DNA of 56,979 bases, taken from Bacteroidales bacterium. GTDB taxonomy: Bacteria; Bacteroidota; Bacteroidia; Bacteroidales; Bacteroidaceae. Within the stretch, counting starts at the first letter, position 1. Every line of letters starts with the position of its first letter. Location of the stretch: positions 1 to 56,979 of the forward strand of contig JAATGU010000126.1 of assembly GCA_015654535.1 (NCBI GenBank), read 5' to 3'. Below are positions 8,775-18,731 of the stretch, piece after piece. Under the pieces are notes generated by a model. It saw only the letters and a list, made by a program, of their open reading frames with translations. It made no database searches and was not told the origin of the DNA. The position numbers and the translations under genes are program-made.

Positions 8775-9506
8775 CTATTTATATTTTGACATCCTACTCT
8801 GTTCCTCTCCAAAACCAAATAAAGCAAAATCGTATTTACAAGGATCTTCAGGACAAAGTTGAGAAAGATAATCCGTAATTTTCAGTGCCATTGAAAGCCT
8901 TTCTGTCTTAGGAAGATCATCCCAAATAGTTCTGGAAACTCTTCCCACATGGAGATCCAATGGAATAATTAGTTGAGATGGAGAGATCTTTCGCCACACT
9001 CCCATGTCTACTATTCCATCATTTCTCACTAACCAACGGAGCATCAAATTAGTTCTTTTACAAGGACTTTTAGTAAGTGGAGAAGAAATATGACGAGTAT
9101 TCATTAGCTGAGAAAGGTTATCTAATCCACCTAAAATTCCATCCTTCAAAAACAGGACCTCCAAAGAATCATTTTCAAGATAATAACGATAGAGCCCTTG
9201 GCAAATAGTCCACAAATCTCGTTCAAAAAAAGTACGGTGAATGTTCTTTTCCGAATCTTTGAGTACAGTCCATTCCTTATTCATTACATAATGATACGGA
9301 CTATCACCCAATAATTGATGTAGTTTTTCAGCATCTCTGCAAATAAGTCCGCGCCTTCCCCAAGTAATGACAGATGTAAGTAAAGCTGATATTTCAATAT
9401 CCTCCAATCGGGAAAATCTTCGGGGAAATTGAATAGGATCTGTTTCTATAAAAGCAGGAACATTATATTTGTCTGCCAGTTCTTCTAGCATTTTTTTGAT
9501 GAACAT
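8775..9506 (-). CDS. TIGR02757 (DUF2400) family protein
   Basis: The protein belongs to a conserved bacterial family of unknown function, recognisable from PAFIETDPIQFPRRFSRLED followed by TSVITWGRRG, and from the distal LDLHVGRVSR. The helical LDLHVGRVSR region recalls the helix-hairpin-helix glycosylase fold, so a role in nucleic-acid metabolism is possible but unproven. The open frame extends upstream to an ATG ending at 9545. I prefer the ATG at 9506 (MFIKKMLEELADKY) because family members start there, and because a minus-strand -7 box at 9560-9567 would leave almost no leader for the upstream start. Length is then 243 residues. Confidence 0.72.
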   Translation of the reverse strand: MFIKKMLEELADKYNVPAFIETDPIQFPRRFSRLEDIEISALLTSVITWGRRGLICRDAEKLHQLLGDSPYHYVMNKEWTVLKDSEKNIHRTFFERDLWTICQGLYRYYLENDSLEVLFLKDGILGGLDNLSQLMNTRHISSPLTKSPCKRTNLMLRWLVRNDGIVDMGVWRKISPSQLIIPLDLHVGRVSRTIWDDLPKTERLSMALKITDYLSQLCPEDPCKYDFALFGFGEEQSRMSKYK

Positions 9507-9559
9507 ACATCTATTGTTTAGTTTTACACATTTAACCGGAAACATTATTGTCCGTTATA

Positions 9560-9567
9560 CAAAACTA
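9560..9567 (-). promoter_or_regulatory. -7 box for the TIGR02757 gene
   Basis: CAAAACTA reads TAGTTTTG on the minus strand, matching TAnnTTTG. No good -33 box was seen. Its position favours the downstream ATG of the gene. Confidence 0.4.
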
Positions 9568-9581
9568 ACACTTTTAATGCA

Positions 9582-9589
9582 TATATTTG
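9582..9589 (+). promoter_or_regulatory. -7 box for glutathione peroxidase
   Basis: TATATTTG matches the Bacteroides -7 consensus and lies 26 bases before the ATG. A -33 partner is not evident. Confidence 0.45.
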
Positions 9590-9615
9590 CCATATAACTA
9601 AAAACAAAAAATGAT

Positions 9616-10089
9616 ATGAGTATATATGATTTAAAAGTAAAAGACACCAAAGGAAACGAAGTTTCCATGGCCAATTACAAAGGAAAAGTTTTGTTGATAG
9701 TTAATACTGCAACAGCCTGTGGTTTCACTCCTCAATATAAAGAGTTGCAAGAGCTGTATGACAAGTACAAAAACCAAGGCTTCGAGATTCTGGACTTCCC
9801 TTGCAATCAATTTGGCAATCAAGCACAAGGCAGCAATGAAGAGCTAGTAGCCTTTTGTGAAATGAAATACAAAACAACCTTTCAAACTTTTGCCAAGATA
9901 GAAGTAAAAGGAGAGAATGCCGATCCACTCTTTAAATATCTTAAAGAAAACACCAAAGGTTTTCTGGGAAGTGCCATAAAGTGGAATTTTACCAAATTCT
10001 TGGTGGATAAAGAAGGAATTGTGGTTGATCGTTATGCACCTATTACCACTCCGCTAAAAATAGAAAAAGACATTGAAAAATTACTCTAA
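9616..10089 (+). CDS. Glutathione peroxidase family (thiol peroxidase)
   Basis: The 157-residue thioredoxin-fold peroxidase has the three family blocks: [19 protein letters not shown] with the peroxidatic cysteine at C35, [10 protein letters not shown], and [13 protein letters not shown]. The catalytic position is cysteine, not selenocysteine, as in most bacterial members. Such enzymes usually take electrons from thioredoxin rather than glutathione and remove hydroperoxides. There is no signal peptide, so it acts in the cytoplasm. It is a single gene, divergent from the TIGR02757 gene. Confidence 0.93.
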   Translation: MSIYDLKVKDTKGNEVSMANYKGKVLLIVNTATACGFTPQYKELQELYDKYKNQGFEILDFPCNQFGNQAQGSNEELVAFCEMKYKTTFQTFAKIEVKGENADPLFKYLKENTKGFLGSAIKWNFTKFLVDKEGIVVDRYAPITTPLKIEKDIEKLL

Positions 10090-10458
10090 AAGTTTTATTT
10101 GTAAAGCAAGAAAACAGTAAGCTATTATTTCTGTATACTCAAAGACCAGGTCAACAAACCAGATAGTTGACTTTATAGATAAGCTATGCAGGTACTATCC
10201 GCCTGTACAATCCAACAACAACTTTCAATCAAATACATTTCTTTTAGTACCCGAAAAAAAAACAATCTCATCAAAAGCCATCTTTTTCAAGACTACCCCC
10301 TCTTTTTTCTACACGGGAGTGATCTTTGAGAAATTTTATCTTCGCAAAAAGATTCGTTCCATGAAATCAAAATGCATTTATCTTTACCAAAAACGTAATC
10401 AAAACCTCTATTCCATCTATATTTAGTAATATAATTAGTATTTCTTTAAAAAAAAATA
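10090..10458. other. Spacer, no gene seen
   Basis: No open frame with coding character and no strong terminator was found here. A 21-codon frame from ATG 10361 has no supporting features and is not called. Confidence 0.5.
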
Positions 10459-10466
10459 TATATTTG
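10459..10466 (+). promoter_or_regulatory. -7 box for the lipoprotein-subtilisin operon
   Basis: TATATTTG matches TAnnTTTG and lies 29 bases before the lipoprotein ATG. No clear -33 TTTG. Confidence 0.5.
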
Positions 10467-10495
10467 CGATATTAAATCATAAAAGAGTTTATAAG

Positions 10496-10942
10496 ATGAA
10501 GACAAAGATGCTCTTTAGCGCCCTAATAGTAGGTATTTTACTGGGGTGTTCATCATCTCGTAAAAGCTTTAATAAAGAAAATAATCAACCCGTAATTACA
10601 AAGAAAATTTCATTATCCAATAGTTTCAAATCTTTTTGGAGAGATTTAACCGAAGAAGCAGGTGGGGATGATTCATTGGAACTATTTGTTCCATCGCAGG
10701 CGTTAATAGAGCACTATTCTTTGAGAGAACAAGATCATCAATTTTTTGTTTCAGGATTCTTACACACTGACAGTTCCTTTAATAAAGAAGATATTGAAAA
10801 GCTAGGTGGAAATATAGTGAGATATACTGAGACAATAGGCACCTTTTCAATTCCTATAAAAAATATAGCTTTACTGATTCAGCTTAAAGGCATTACTTAC
10901 ATTGAAATAAACAAAAAAGTCCGGAAAAGAGAAATAGCATAG
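10496..10942 (+). CDS. Lipoprotein resembling a stand-alone subtilisin pro-domain
   Basis: The 148-residue protein starts with a lipoprotein signal peptide; the lipobox is LLGC with the lipidated cysteine at residue 18. Residues about 80-145 (FVSGFLHTDSSFNKEDIEKL ... IEINKKVRKR) follow the same pattern as the pro-region of the protease encoded 41 bases downstream (EDIKIKTRTGDIVTALVPID ... VQIGTPVHKR). The shared features are a D/E-rich start, a glycine, a T, an IPI/VPID turn, a short helix, Y-[VI]-[QE]-I and a basic KR end. By that likeness it could be a membrane-anchored inhibitor or folding helper of the protease. I know of no named family for it; the comparison was by eye. Confidence 0.72.
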   Translation: MKTKMLFSALIVGILLGCSSSRKSFNKENNQPVITKKISLSNSFKSFWRDLTEEAGGDDSLELFVPSQALIEHYSLREQDHQFFVSGFLHTDSSFNKEDIEKLGGNIVRYTETIGTFSIPIKNIALLIQLKGITYIEINKKVRKREIA

Positions 10943-10983
10943 CAACATAATCACAAAAGTTAAATCATTTAATAACAAAACAA

Positions 10984-13188
10984 ATGAAACGGATAGCACT
11001 ATTGTATTATTTCTTATTTTTTTCCTTTTTTGTGTCAGCACAAGATCAATCTATTTCGGGAAAACTATCTTCTTACACCAAGTATTTTTTGACAAGTATA
11101 AAGCAAACGGACATATCTTCAATACAAAAAAAAGCGCTTTATAAAAGTGTCATTGCAAGACAATCCGATTCACAGGAATATGTCAATACTTTCATTTATT
11201 TGGCAGAGAATGCCGATGCAGAAGTGCTGGAACAGGAAGATATAAAAATCAAGACTCGCACAGGGGATATAGTTACAGCTTTGGTTCCCATTGATATGCT
11301 AGAAACCATCGCTGCTTTGCCAGAGGTGAAATATGTACAGATCGGGACTCCGGTTCATAAAAGAATGGACAAGGCTAGAGTTGCATCCTACGTTGATAAA
11401 GTACAAACTGGAACAACTCCGTTGAGCGGACCATTCTTCGGTAAAGATGTGGTTGTAGGAATTATTGATAACGGTTTTGAATATGGACATCCGAATTTCT
11501 ACAATGCCGATCAATCAGCGTTCCGCATAAAAAGGGTGTGGGACCAGAATGCAGAAACAGGTACAGCACCTTCTGGCTTCGACTATGGAAAAGAATATAT
11601 AAATCAAGATGCTATATTAACCGCAGCTTATGACATGAGAAATGAGTCTCACGGAACGCATGTCACGGGAATTGCTGTCGGAGCAGACCAATCCAACAAG
11701 AATACTTACTATGGAATTGCCGGGGAAGCGGATATTGTATTAGTGTCTTACCGGGGAAGTGATGTAGATATTGTAGATGGCATAAACTATATTTATGACT
11801 ATGCAACTTCCGTAGGTAAACCTTGTGTTATTAATATGAGTTTAGGCAGTCATGTAGGGCCACATGACGGAACATCCTCTTTCGATCAATTGACTAATGA
11901 GCTACAAGGAAAAGGACGATTATTGGTGGGTGCCGCGGGGAATGAAGGAAATAGTCATATACATGCTTCAAAATCATTTACTCCATCAGATACAATATTA
12001 AAAACATTCTTTAGCTTTACAGATAATATAGCTTGTGATATATGGGGAGAAACTGAGAAAGATTATAAAGTACAAGTATGTGTTTATGATTCAATTAATA
12101 TGAAAACAGTTTATACTAGTTCCGAATACAACAGTGCCTCAACAATAAATAACGAAAGAATTCGACTATCTACTTTAACTAATGGTGCTTCAGGATCAAT
12201 TTATTTATATACAGGGATCGATGCATTGAATAATAAACCTAATATATATATATATTCTGAATTAAATTCTATTAAGGCTGGTAACTGTCTTGAGCTTATT
12301 ATAAAAGCAACAGAAGGAACGGTACATGCATGGAGCGATGATAGTCAATGTTCTTTTACCAATAATAATCAATCTGGATGGTATGACGGAGATAATGATT
12401 ACTCGACAGGAGAAATAGGTGGAACCGGCAAACAGATTGTTAGCGTAGGTGCTTATACTAGTAAAACAATATTTACTAATTTGCAAAATGCAACTTATAT
12501 CACACCAAGTGAAACATTAAGCACAATTGCTTCTTTTTCGAGCATGGGTCCCACTGTAGATGGACGTATGAAGCCGGAAATAACAGCTCCTGGAACTTAT
12601 ATAGCTTCATCTGTATCCAGTTACGATACGACAGATCCTACTCAGAGAGTAAAATCAACAACTATGAACGGACACACTTATTACTATGGTATGATGGCAG
12701 GTACTTCAATGGCTGCTCCTTACGTTACAGGCGTTCTTGCCACTTGGCTGCAAGCTGATCCTGATCTTACACCGGAAAAAGTAAAATCCATATTCCAACA
12801 AACAGCAATCAATGATACTTATACGGGAGCTATTCTTCCCGACGGAAACAATACGTGGGGATATGGCAAGATCAACGCTTTCGCAGGAATTGTAGAAGTA
12901 ATAGAAAAGTCAACTGGCATTGAGGAAATTTCTAATATTGCGGAAAAGATTCTTATGTATACTACTTCCGGGAATAAACAATTAATCAATTTTCTATTTA
13001 CGCAAGGGGATTCAAATGTACAAATCAATGTTTTTAATGTGAACGGACAAAAAATTCTTAGCAAACATTTTGATGAGGTTTCAAATAAGCAGGAAGAAAT
13101 AATTAGCCTGGAAGGTCTTTCCAAAGGTCTTTACCTGATAAGAATTTCAGGCAATAAACTAAATCAAACTTTTAAGGTAATCAATTAA
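10984..13188 (+). CDS. Secreted S8 (subtilisin) peptidase with type IX sorting domain
   Basis: The 734-residue precursor has a signal peptide (cleavage after SAQ, about residue 19), a pro-region to about residue 125, and a subtilase domain. The catalytic residues are D162 (VVGIIDNGFEYGHP), H223 (ESHGTHVTG) and S575 (AGTSMAAPYVTG). N318 in GAAGNEGN marks the oxyanion hole region. A beta-rich insert of roughly 150 residues lies between H and S. The last about 85 residues form a type A C-terminal sorting domain (VNGQKILSKHF, LSKGLYLIRISG, FKVIN), which sends proteins through the type IX system. The sortase PorU and PorV are encoded at 47-52 kb. The upstream lipoprotein is almost certainly cotranscribed. 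Confidence 0.92.
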   Translation: MKRIALLYYFLFFSFFVSAQDQSISGKLSSYTKYFLTSIKQTDISSIQKKALYKSVIARQSDSQEYVNTFIYLAENADAEVLEQEDIKIKTRTGDIVTALVPIDMLETIAALPEVKYVQIGTPVHKRMDKARVASYVDKVQTGTTPLSGPFFGKDVVVGIIDNGFEYGHPNFYNADQSAFRIKRVWDQNAETGTAPSGFDYGKEYINQDAILTAAYDMRNESHGTHVTGIAVGADQSNKNTYYGIAGEADIVLVSYRGSDVDIVDGINYIYDYATSVGKPCVINMSLGSHVGPHDGTSSFDQLTNELQGKGRLLVGAAGNEGNSHIHASKSFTPSDTILKTFFSFTDNIACDIWGETEKDYKVQVCVYDSINMKTVYTSSEYNSASTINNERIRLSTLTNGASGSIYLYTGIDALNNKPNIYIYSELNSIKAGNCLELIIKATEGTVHAWSDDSQCSFTNNNQSGWYDGDNDYSTGEIGGTGKQIVSVGAYTSKTIFTNLQNATYITPSETLSTIASFSSMGPTVDGRMKPEITAPGTYIASSVSSYDTTDPTQRVKSTTMNGHTYYYGMMAGTSMAAPYVTGVLATWLQADPDLTPEKVKSIFQQTAINDTYTGAILPDGNNTWGYGKINAFAGIVEVIEKSTGIEEISNIAEKILMYTTSGNKQLINFLFTQGDSNVQINVFNVNGQKILSKHFDEVSNKQEEIISLEGLSKGLYLIRISGNKLNQTFKVIN

Positions 13189-13206
13189 TAATCTTTCGAT
13201 ATATTT

Positions 13207-13240
13207 AAAAAAGTGGAATCTGATGAGTTCCACTTTTTTT
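13207..13240. terminator. Bidirectional terminator after the subtilisin gene
   Basis: AAGTGGAA (13211-13218) pairs with TTCCACTT (13228-13235), with A and T runs on both sides. It separates the convergent protease and anti-sigma-like genes. Confidence 0.85.
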
Positions 13241-13258
13241 ATTATTATATAATCTACC

Positions 13259-13627
13259 TTACAATCGTTGTTTAAGTTTACGTAACCAATAGTCGAGTCC
13301 AAGCAGACCAAGAACTAAAAAAGCAATATAAAAATAGAATCCAAAAATTTGCAAGGAATCTGAGGAGAACTTGATTCTTTGTAAGCTCTCTACTAGATTA
13401 AACGAACAAAAAGTAGTCAACGCAAAAACGACAAAGCCAATCAACAAGGCTGAAACGAAAGACAAAATACAAATATTCAGCACATAAGCACGTTTTTGTT
13501 TTTTCTCAGCCTCAGCATTAATTCGCATTATCATCCTATCAGTGAAATTAAAAGGTAAATTTCCCGAAGAAGATTTTCTAAGGGCTTCCTTTAATGCACA
13601 GTCTTTATCTTGATTCATTTTCATCAT
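13259..13627 (-). CDS. Small two-span membrane protein, possible anti-sigma factor
   Basis: The 122-residue protein has a polar N-terminal part (about 1-45), then two hydrophobic segments at about 48-70 and 92-113. It is encoded directly behind an ECF sigma factor gene; its start codon shares one base with the sigma stop (TAATG), which implies translational coupling. Position and shape (soluble N-terminus plus membrane anchor) are what an anti-sigma factor would show. I see no zinc-binding HxxxCxxC motif, so it is not a ZAS-type protein. Function is inferred from context only. Confidence 0.65.
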   Translation of the reverse strand: MMKMNQDKDCALKEALRKSSSGNLPFNFTDRMIMRINAEAEKKQKRAYVLNICILSFVSALLIGFVVFALTTFCSFNLVESLQRIKFSSDSLQIFGFYFYIAFLVLGLLGLDYWLRKLKQRL

Positions 13628-14178
13628 TACAAGTTGTTTATTAGTACATATAACTTTTTACGAATGCGATGCAATTTCACTTTTGCATTCGAAGTAGTTA
13701 ATTTCAAAATTGAGGCCAGTTCTTCTACCGACTTATCTTCATTATAAAAGAGAGCGATCAATACCCTTTCGTCAGCATTAAGCATGGTAAGAGCCCGTTC
13801 CAGTTTACTTATAATCTCTTCATTACTTGAATCACCTAACATTTCATCCACTTCTTTATCGGAAACATTATCAATAACAGACTCTTCAATAGAAAGAAAA
13901 TCTTTCTTTTGTTTACGCGTGGCAGATATGGCAGTATTATAGGCAATCCGATAGAGCCAAGTTGAAAAATTACAATCTCCTTTATAGGAATCCAGTTTGC
14001 GGAATGCTTTTACAAAGGAATCTTGCGTAAGTTCTTCAGCATCTTCTTTACACGATACAATTTGTACAATCAGTGAATAGATGGGTCGACCATATCGATC
14101 AAGAAAGTAAGAGAACAAATTTGTCTCTCCTTCCAAGATACGTTTTATATAGTTTACTTCATCCTGTTGCTCCATCAT
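13627..14178 (-). CDS. ECF-family RNA polymerase sigma factor
   Basis: The 183-residue protein has sigma region 2 (about 20-90: AEELTQDSFVKAFRKLDSY, FSTWLYRIAYNTAI) and region 4 (about 125-180: LNADERVLIALFYNEDKSVE, TTSNAKVKLHRIRKKL). There is no region 3, as in ECF sigmas. Upstream on the minus strand lies GTAACC-N15-CGTC, the same motif that faces the divergent gene at 14317, which suggests that it activates its own promoter. Transcription from there would start only a few bases before the ATG, so the message would be nearly leaderless. The putative anti-sigma gene follows with a one-base overlap. Confidence 0.92.
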   Translation of the reverse strand: MMEQQDEVNYIKRILEGETNLFSYFLDRYGRPIYSLIVQIVSCKEDAEELTQDSFVKAFRKLDSYKGDCNFSTWLYRIAYNTAISATRKQKKDFLSIEESVIDNVSDKEVDEMLGDSSNEEIISKLERALTMLNADERVLIALFYNEDKSVEELASILKLTTSNAKVKLHRIRKKLYVLINNL

Positions 14179-14187
14179 ATATTTTTA

Positions 14188-14212
14188 GACGCAGCTATTG
14201 CGGATTGGTTAC
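14188..14212 (-). promoter_or_regulatory. ECF-type promoter of the sigma factor operon
   Basis: On the minus strand GTAACC (14212-14207) and CGTC (14191-14188) are 15 bases apart. This is the classical ECF -35/-10 form and matches the motif on the other strand exactly in both boxes and spacing. Confidence 0.75.
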
Positions 14213-14247
14213 ATATTTAGAAAAAAATATTTTTCTTTCTAAAATGT

Positions 14248-14272
14248 GTAACCTTTCTCATTCTACAACGTC
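14248..14272 (+). promoter_or_regulatory. ECF-type promoter of the divergent membrane protein gene
   Basis: GTAACC (14248-14253) and CGTC (14269-14272) are 15 bases apart, identical to the sigma gene's own promoter. The leader to the ATG at 14317 would be about 37 bases. Confidence 0.75.
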
Positions 14273-14316
14273 AAACATTACAAAGAACGAATTAATTCAC
14301 TTAAAAACATAAAATT

Positions 14317-14739
14317 ATGATGGATTTTATTATGGTACCACTGATTATTGGAATAATAACTTTGGGAATTTACAAATTATTTGAGCTCTTTGTCAGAAAG
14401 AAAGAGCGCTTATTTATCCTTGAAAAGATAGGAGACAAGTTTGATGCTTCAATGATTGAGAATAAGTTTTCTTTTCCTTCAAAAGTATTCAAGAACTTTT
14501 CATTCGGTGCCTTAAAAGCCGGATGCCTTTTAGTTGGAGTCGGCTTAGGACTATTAGTAGGATTTATTATTTGTATAAATACCATGAATGGTTACTACAT
14601 AGGCAGCGAAAATTATGAAGTAAAAGAAATCGCAGGAATTGTATATGGAGCTTCGGTGTTAATCTTTGGTGGACTTGGATTAATCATTGCCTTCATTCTG
14701 GAAATGAAATATTCCAAGAACAAACAACCAGAAGAGTAA
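14317..14739 (+). CDS. DUF6249-like inner membrane protein
   Basis: The 140-residue protein has hydrophobic segments at about 4-22, 67-91 and 106-130, with a basic cytoplasmic stretch (VRKKERLFILEKIGDKFD) after the first. It resembles the DUF6249 proteins often found beside ECF sigma genes in Bacteroidetes; the function is not known. It is read from an ECF-type promoter identical to that of the divergent sigma operon, so it is the most likely local target of that sigma. A second ATG lies one codon later. Confidence 0.75.
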   Translation: MMDFIMVPLIIGIITLGIYKLFELFVRKKERLFILEKIGDKFDASMIENKFSFPSKVFKNFSFGALKAGCLLVGVGLGLLVGFIICINTMNGYYIGSENYEVKEIAGIVYGASVLIFGGLGLIIAFILEMKYSKNKQPEE

Positions 14740-14746
14740 AAAAATA

Positions 14747-14785
14747 AAAATGAGAGACTGTTCACAAGGGACAGTCTCTCATTTT
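14747..14785. terminator. Strong bidirectional terminator
   Basis: TGAGAGACTGT (14751-14761) pairs with ACAGTCTCTCA (14771-14781) around a 9-base loop, with flanking A and T runs. It ends the DUF6249-like gene and groL, which converge here. Confidence 0.85.
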
Positions 14786-14809
14786 ACTATATTGATTTTA
14801 GGAAGATTA

Positions 14810-16483
<1,674 letters not shown>

Positions 16484-16490
16484 TTAGAAA

Positions 16491-16760
16491 TTAGAGAGTT
16501 GCAAGAACATCACTTTGACGCATAATAAGGTATTTGGTACCTTCTACTTCTAGTTCAGTTCCAGCATATTTTCCAAAAAGGACGGAATCCCCAACCTTCA
16601 GTACCATATTTTCATCTTTCGTACCGTGACCTACTGCCACAACTTCACCTTTCAAAGGTTTTTCTTTTGCTGTATCGGGGATGATAATGCCACCGATTGT
16701 CTTTTCTTCTGCTACTGCAGGAAGAATAAGTACTCTGTCTGCTAATGGTTTAATGTTCAT
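16491..16760 (-). CDS. groS: Co-chaperonin GroES (10 kDa)
   Basis: The 89-residue lid of the GroEL chamber starts [12 protein letters not shown] and contains the mobile loop ([14 protein letters not shown]), with the GGIII tripeptide that touches GroEL, and [12 protein letters not shown]. It leads the operon with groL. A matched -33/-7 promoter lies 60-90 bases upstream. No CIRCE element (TTAGCACTC-N9-GAGTGCTAA) is present upstream, so HrcA control of this kind is not supported. Confidence 0.97.
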   Translation of the reverse strand: MNIKPLADRVLILPAVAEEKTIGGIIIPDTAKEKPLKGEVVAVGHGTKDENMVLKVGDSVLFGKYAGTELEVEGTKYLIMRQSDVLATL

Positions 16761-16820
16761 AATTCTTTAATCTTTTATTTGTTTAACGCTATATTTTATT
16801 GATAACGCTAAATATACTGC

Positions 16821-16852
16821 CAAAACTATGCCAAAGGAGTCGAACCGCCAAA
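16821..16852 (-). promoter_or_regulatory. Promoter of groS-groL
   Basis: On the minus strand TTTG (16852-16849) and TAGTTTTG (16828-16821) are 20 bases apart, as in the Bacteroides housekeeping consensus. Confidence 0.65.
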
Positions 16853-16882
16853 AAAAGACAAGAAGAGGCTTCTTCATGGAAC

Positions 16883-16924
16883 AAAAAAGTCAATTTGTAG
16901 CATGGGACTGACAAATTGACTTTT
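16883..16924 (-). terminator. Terminator of hisS
   Basis: AAAAGTCAATTTGT (16885-16898) pairs with ACAAATTGACTTTT (16911-16924) around a 12-base loop. The A run at 16883-16888 gives a T tail on the minus strand. Confidence 0.8.
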
Positions 16925-16950
16925 CTTTAAACTAAAATTAGTTAATTCTA

Positions 16951-18420
16951 TTATTGAGCTACAGTAGCTATTAATTGAGCAATATCCATTAATTGCTGAT
17001 CGCCACTCTCCATATTTTTAAGCATCACTTTGCTTTCCTTTATTTCATTTTCACCGGCTATGGCAACAAAAGGAATCTGTTTATCATTTGCATACCCCAT
17101 CTGCTTCTTCATTTTAGCAGCATCCGGGTACAACTCAGCTCGAATATTAGCTTCACGGGCTTTTGTCAGTAAAGGCAAACAATAAGCAGCCTCATTCTCA
17201 CCAAAGTTCACAAACAGGAGTTGTGTACCATTCACGGCTTCTTTGGGATAAAGTTCCAATTGATTAAGAACATCAAAAATACGGTCGGCTCCAAAAGAAA
17301 TTCCTACACCGGAAACTCCCGCCATGCCAAAGACTCCTGTCAGATTGTCATATCGCCCACCTCCAGTGATACTTCCCATTGGTACATCTAGCGCTTTAAC
17401 CTCAAAAATAGCCCCTGTATAATAATTTAATCCACGGGCAAGAGTTAAGTCAAGCTCCATTTCTGATTGAATATTTAAAAGAGAAAGATGAGTCAATATA
17501 TATTCGCTCTCCTCTACTCCTTTCATACCCACCTCACTGCTGGCAAGAACTGTTTTCAGCGTTTGCAGTTTTTCTGTATTTGTTCCACTCAAAAGAATAA
17601 TCGGTTGCAGTTTTGCTATAGCCTCATCGGAAATACCTTTGGAAGCAAGTTCTACATTCACATTCTCCAAACCAATCTTATCCAACTTATCAATGGCCAC
17701 CGTGATATCAACAATCTTATCCGCTTCACCAATAATCTCAGCTATACCGCTTAATATTTTCCGATTGTTTATTTTGATAGATACCCTTATTCCCAAGCGA
17801 TTGAAAACAGCATCCACCAACTGCATCAATTCCACTTCATTCAGTAAGGAATTGCTTCCCACCACATCGGCGTCACATTGATAAAATTCGCGGTAACGTC
17901 CTTTTTGAGGACGATCAGCACGCCATACAGGTTGAATCTGATAACGTTTGAAGGGGAAACTCAGCTCATCCCGATGCATCACCACGTAACGGGCAAAAGG
18001 TACGGTTAAGTCATAACGCAACCCTTTCTCCCTTCCAACACCTGAATCAATAAGTTTCTTTATTGTACTTTTCAATTTTATATCAAAGTCTTCTATAGGA
18101 ACTTTAATATCATAACTTTTAGCATTCTGCTCAACAATAAGGCCTTCTTCCTGAGCTTTTTTTATAGTTTCCCTTAAAAGCGTTTTCACATCAAGATCTC
18201 CTAAATAATCTCCTGAATCCAATATCTTAAACAGTAGCTTATCTCCTTCATCTCCGTACTTTCCCATCAATGTAGAAAGATTTTCCATCGAGGGAGTCTC
18301 TATTTGTTCAAAACCAAACAGATGAAAAACTTCACGAATGGTGTTGAATATATAATTACGCTTCGCCATTTCAATGGGCGAAAAGTCACGCGTTCCTTTA
18401 GGTATACTTGGTTTGGCCAT
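16951..18420 (-). CDS. hisS: Histidyl-tRNA synthetase
   Basis: The 489-residue class II enzyme charges tRNA-His. Motif 1 lies in the N-terminal GTRDFSP region, and motif 2 is [20 protein letters not shown]. The HisA-type block [15 protein letters not shown] and motif 3 [13 protein letters not shown] with [10 protein letters not shown] follow; a C-terminal anticodon-binding domain (about 400-489) closes the protein. It is about 65 residues longer than the E. coli enzyme. The extra sequence lies near residues 70-130, between motif 1 and the [11 protein letters not shown] block, as in related Bacteroidetes and eukaryotic-like forms. Confidence 0.96.
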   Translation of the reverse strand: MAKPSIPKGTRDFSPIEMAKRNYIFNTIREVFHLFGFEQIETPSMENLSTLMGKYGDEGDKLLFKILDSGDYLGDLDVKTLLRETIKKAQEEGLIVEQNAKSYDIKVPIEDFDIKLKSTIKKLIDSGVGREKGLRYDLTVPFARYVVMHRDELSFPFKRYQIQPVWRADRPQKGRYREFYQCDADVVGSNSLLNEVELMQLVDAVFNRLGIRVSIKINNRKILSGIAEIIGEADKIVDITVAIDKLDKIGLENVNVELASKGISDEAIAKLQPIILLSGTNTEKLQTLKTVLASSEVGMKGVEESEYILTHLSLLNIQSEMELDLTLARGLNYYTGAIFEVKALDVPMGSITGGGRYDNLTGVFGMAGVSGVGISFGADRIFDVLNQLELYPKEAVNGTQLLFVNFGENEAAYCLPLLTKAREANIRAELYPDAAKMKKQMGYANDKQIPFVAIAGENEIKESKVMLKNMESGDQQLMDIAQLIATVAQ

Positions 18421-18442
18421 AATAAATTTTCGTTTTGTGGCG

Positions 18443-18450
18443 CAAAGTTA
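18443..18450 (-). promoter_or_regulatory. -7 box for hisS
   Basis: CAAAGTTA reads TAACTTTG on the minus strand, 23 bases before the hisS ATG. No clear -33 box. Confidence 0.45.
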
Positions 18451-18572
18451 CACTAAATTATTGATTTTATAAAAAAAACGTCCATTTACTATCATCTATC
18501 CATCATTCGCTATCCCCTCTTCCACTATAAGAAAAAGAAGTACACAAGGAGATATGCCTTTTTTTATCAAAA

Positions 18573-18580
18573 TACCTTTG
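18573..18580 (+). promoter_or_regulatory. -7 box for the transglutaminase-like gene
   Basis: TACCTTTG matches TAnnTTTG, about 150 bases before the ATG. The implied leader is long and contains the nested hairpin at 18605-18639. Confidence 0.35.
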
Positions 18581-18604
18581 CATCAAATCAATTGAGGATA
18601 GAAG

Positions 18605-18639
18605 TGTCCGATTCTGAACAGTTTGTTCATAAATGGACA
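18605..18639 (+). other. Nested dyad in the leader of the transglutaminase-like gene
   Basis: TGTCC (18605-18609) pairs with GGACA (18635-18639). Inside it TGAACA (18615-18620) pairs with TGTTCA (18624-18629) around a 3-base loop, leaving 5+5 unpaired bases. It could be an RNA stem in the leader or a protein-binding site on DNA. Confidence 0.4.
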
Positions 18640-18731
18640 GGCATCATTCCTCTTAAACATCTGAATATCTAATATTTACAATTATGGCATTAAATATGTT
18701 GTAGTAAAGAAAAACTCATAATAATAGAACG

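Noticed and set aside
16761..16950. CIRCE/HrcA operator upstream of groS
   Set aside because: I looked for TTAGCACTC-N9-GAGTGCTAA and found nothing similar; the hairpin here is the hisS terminator.
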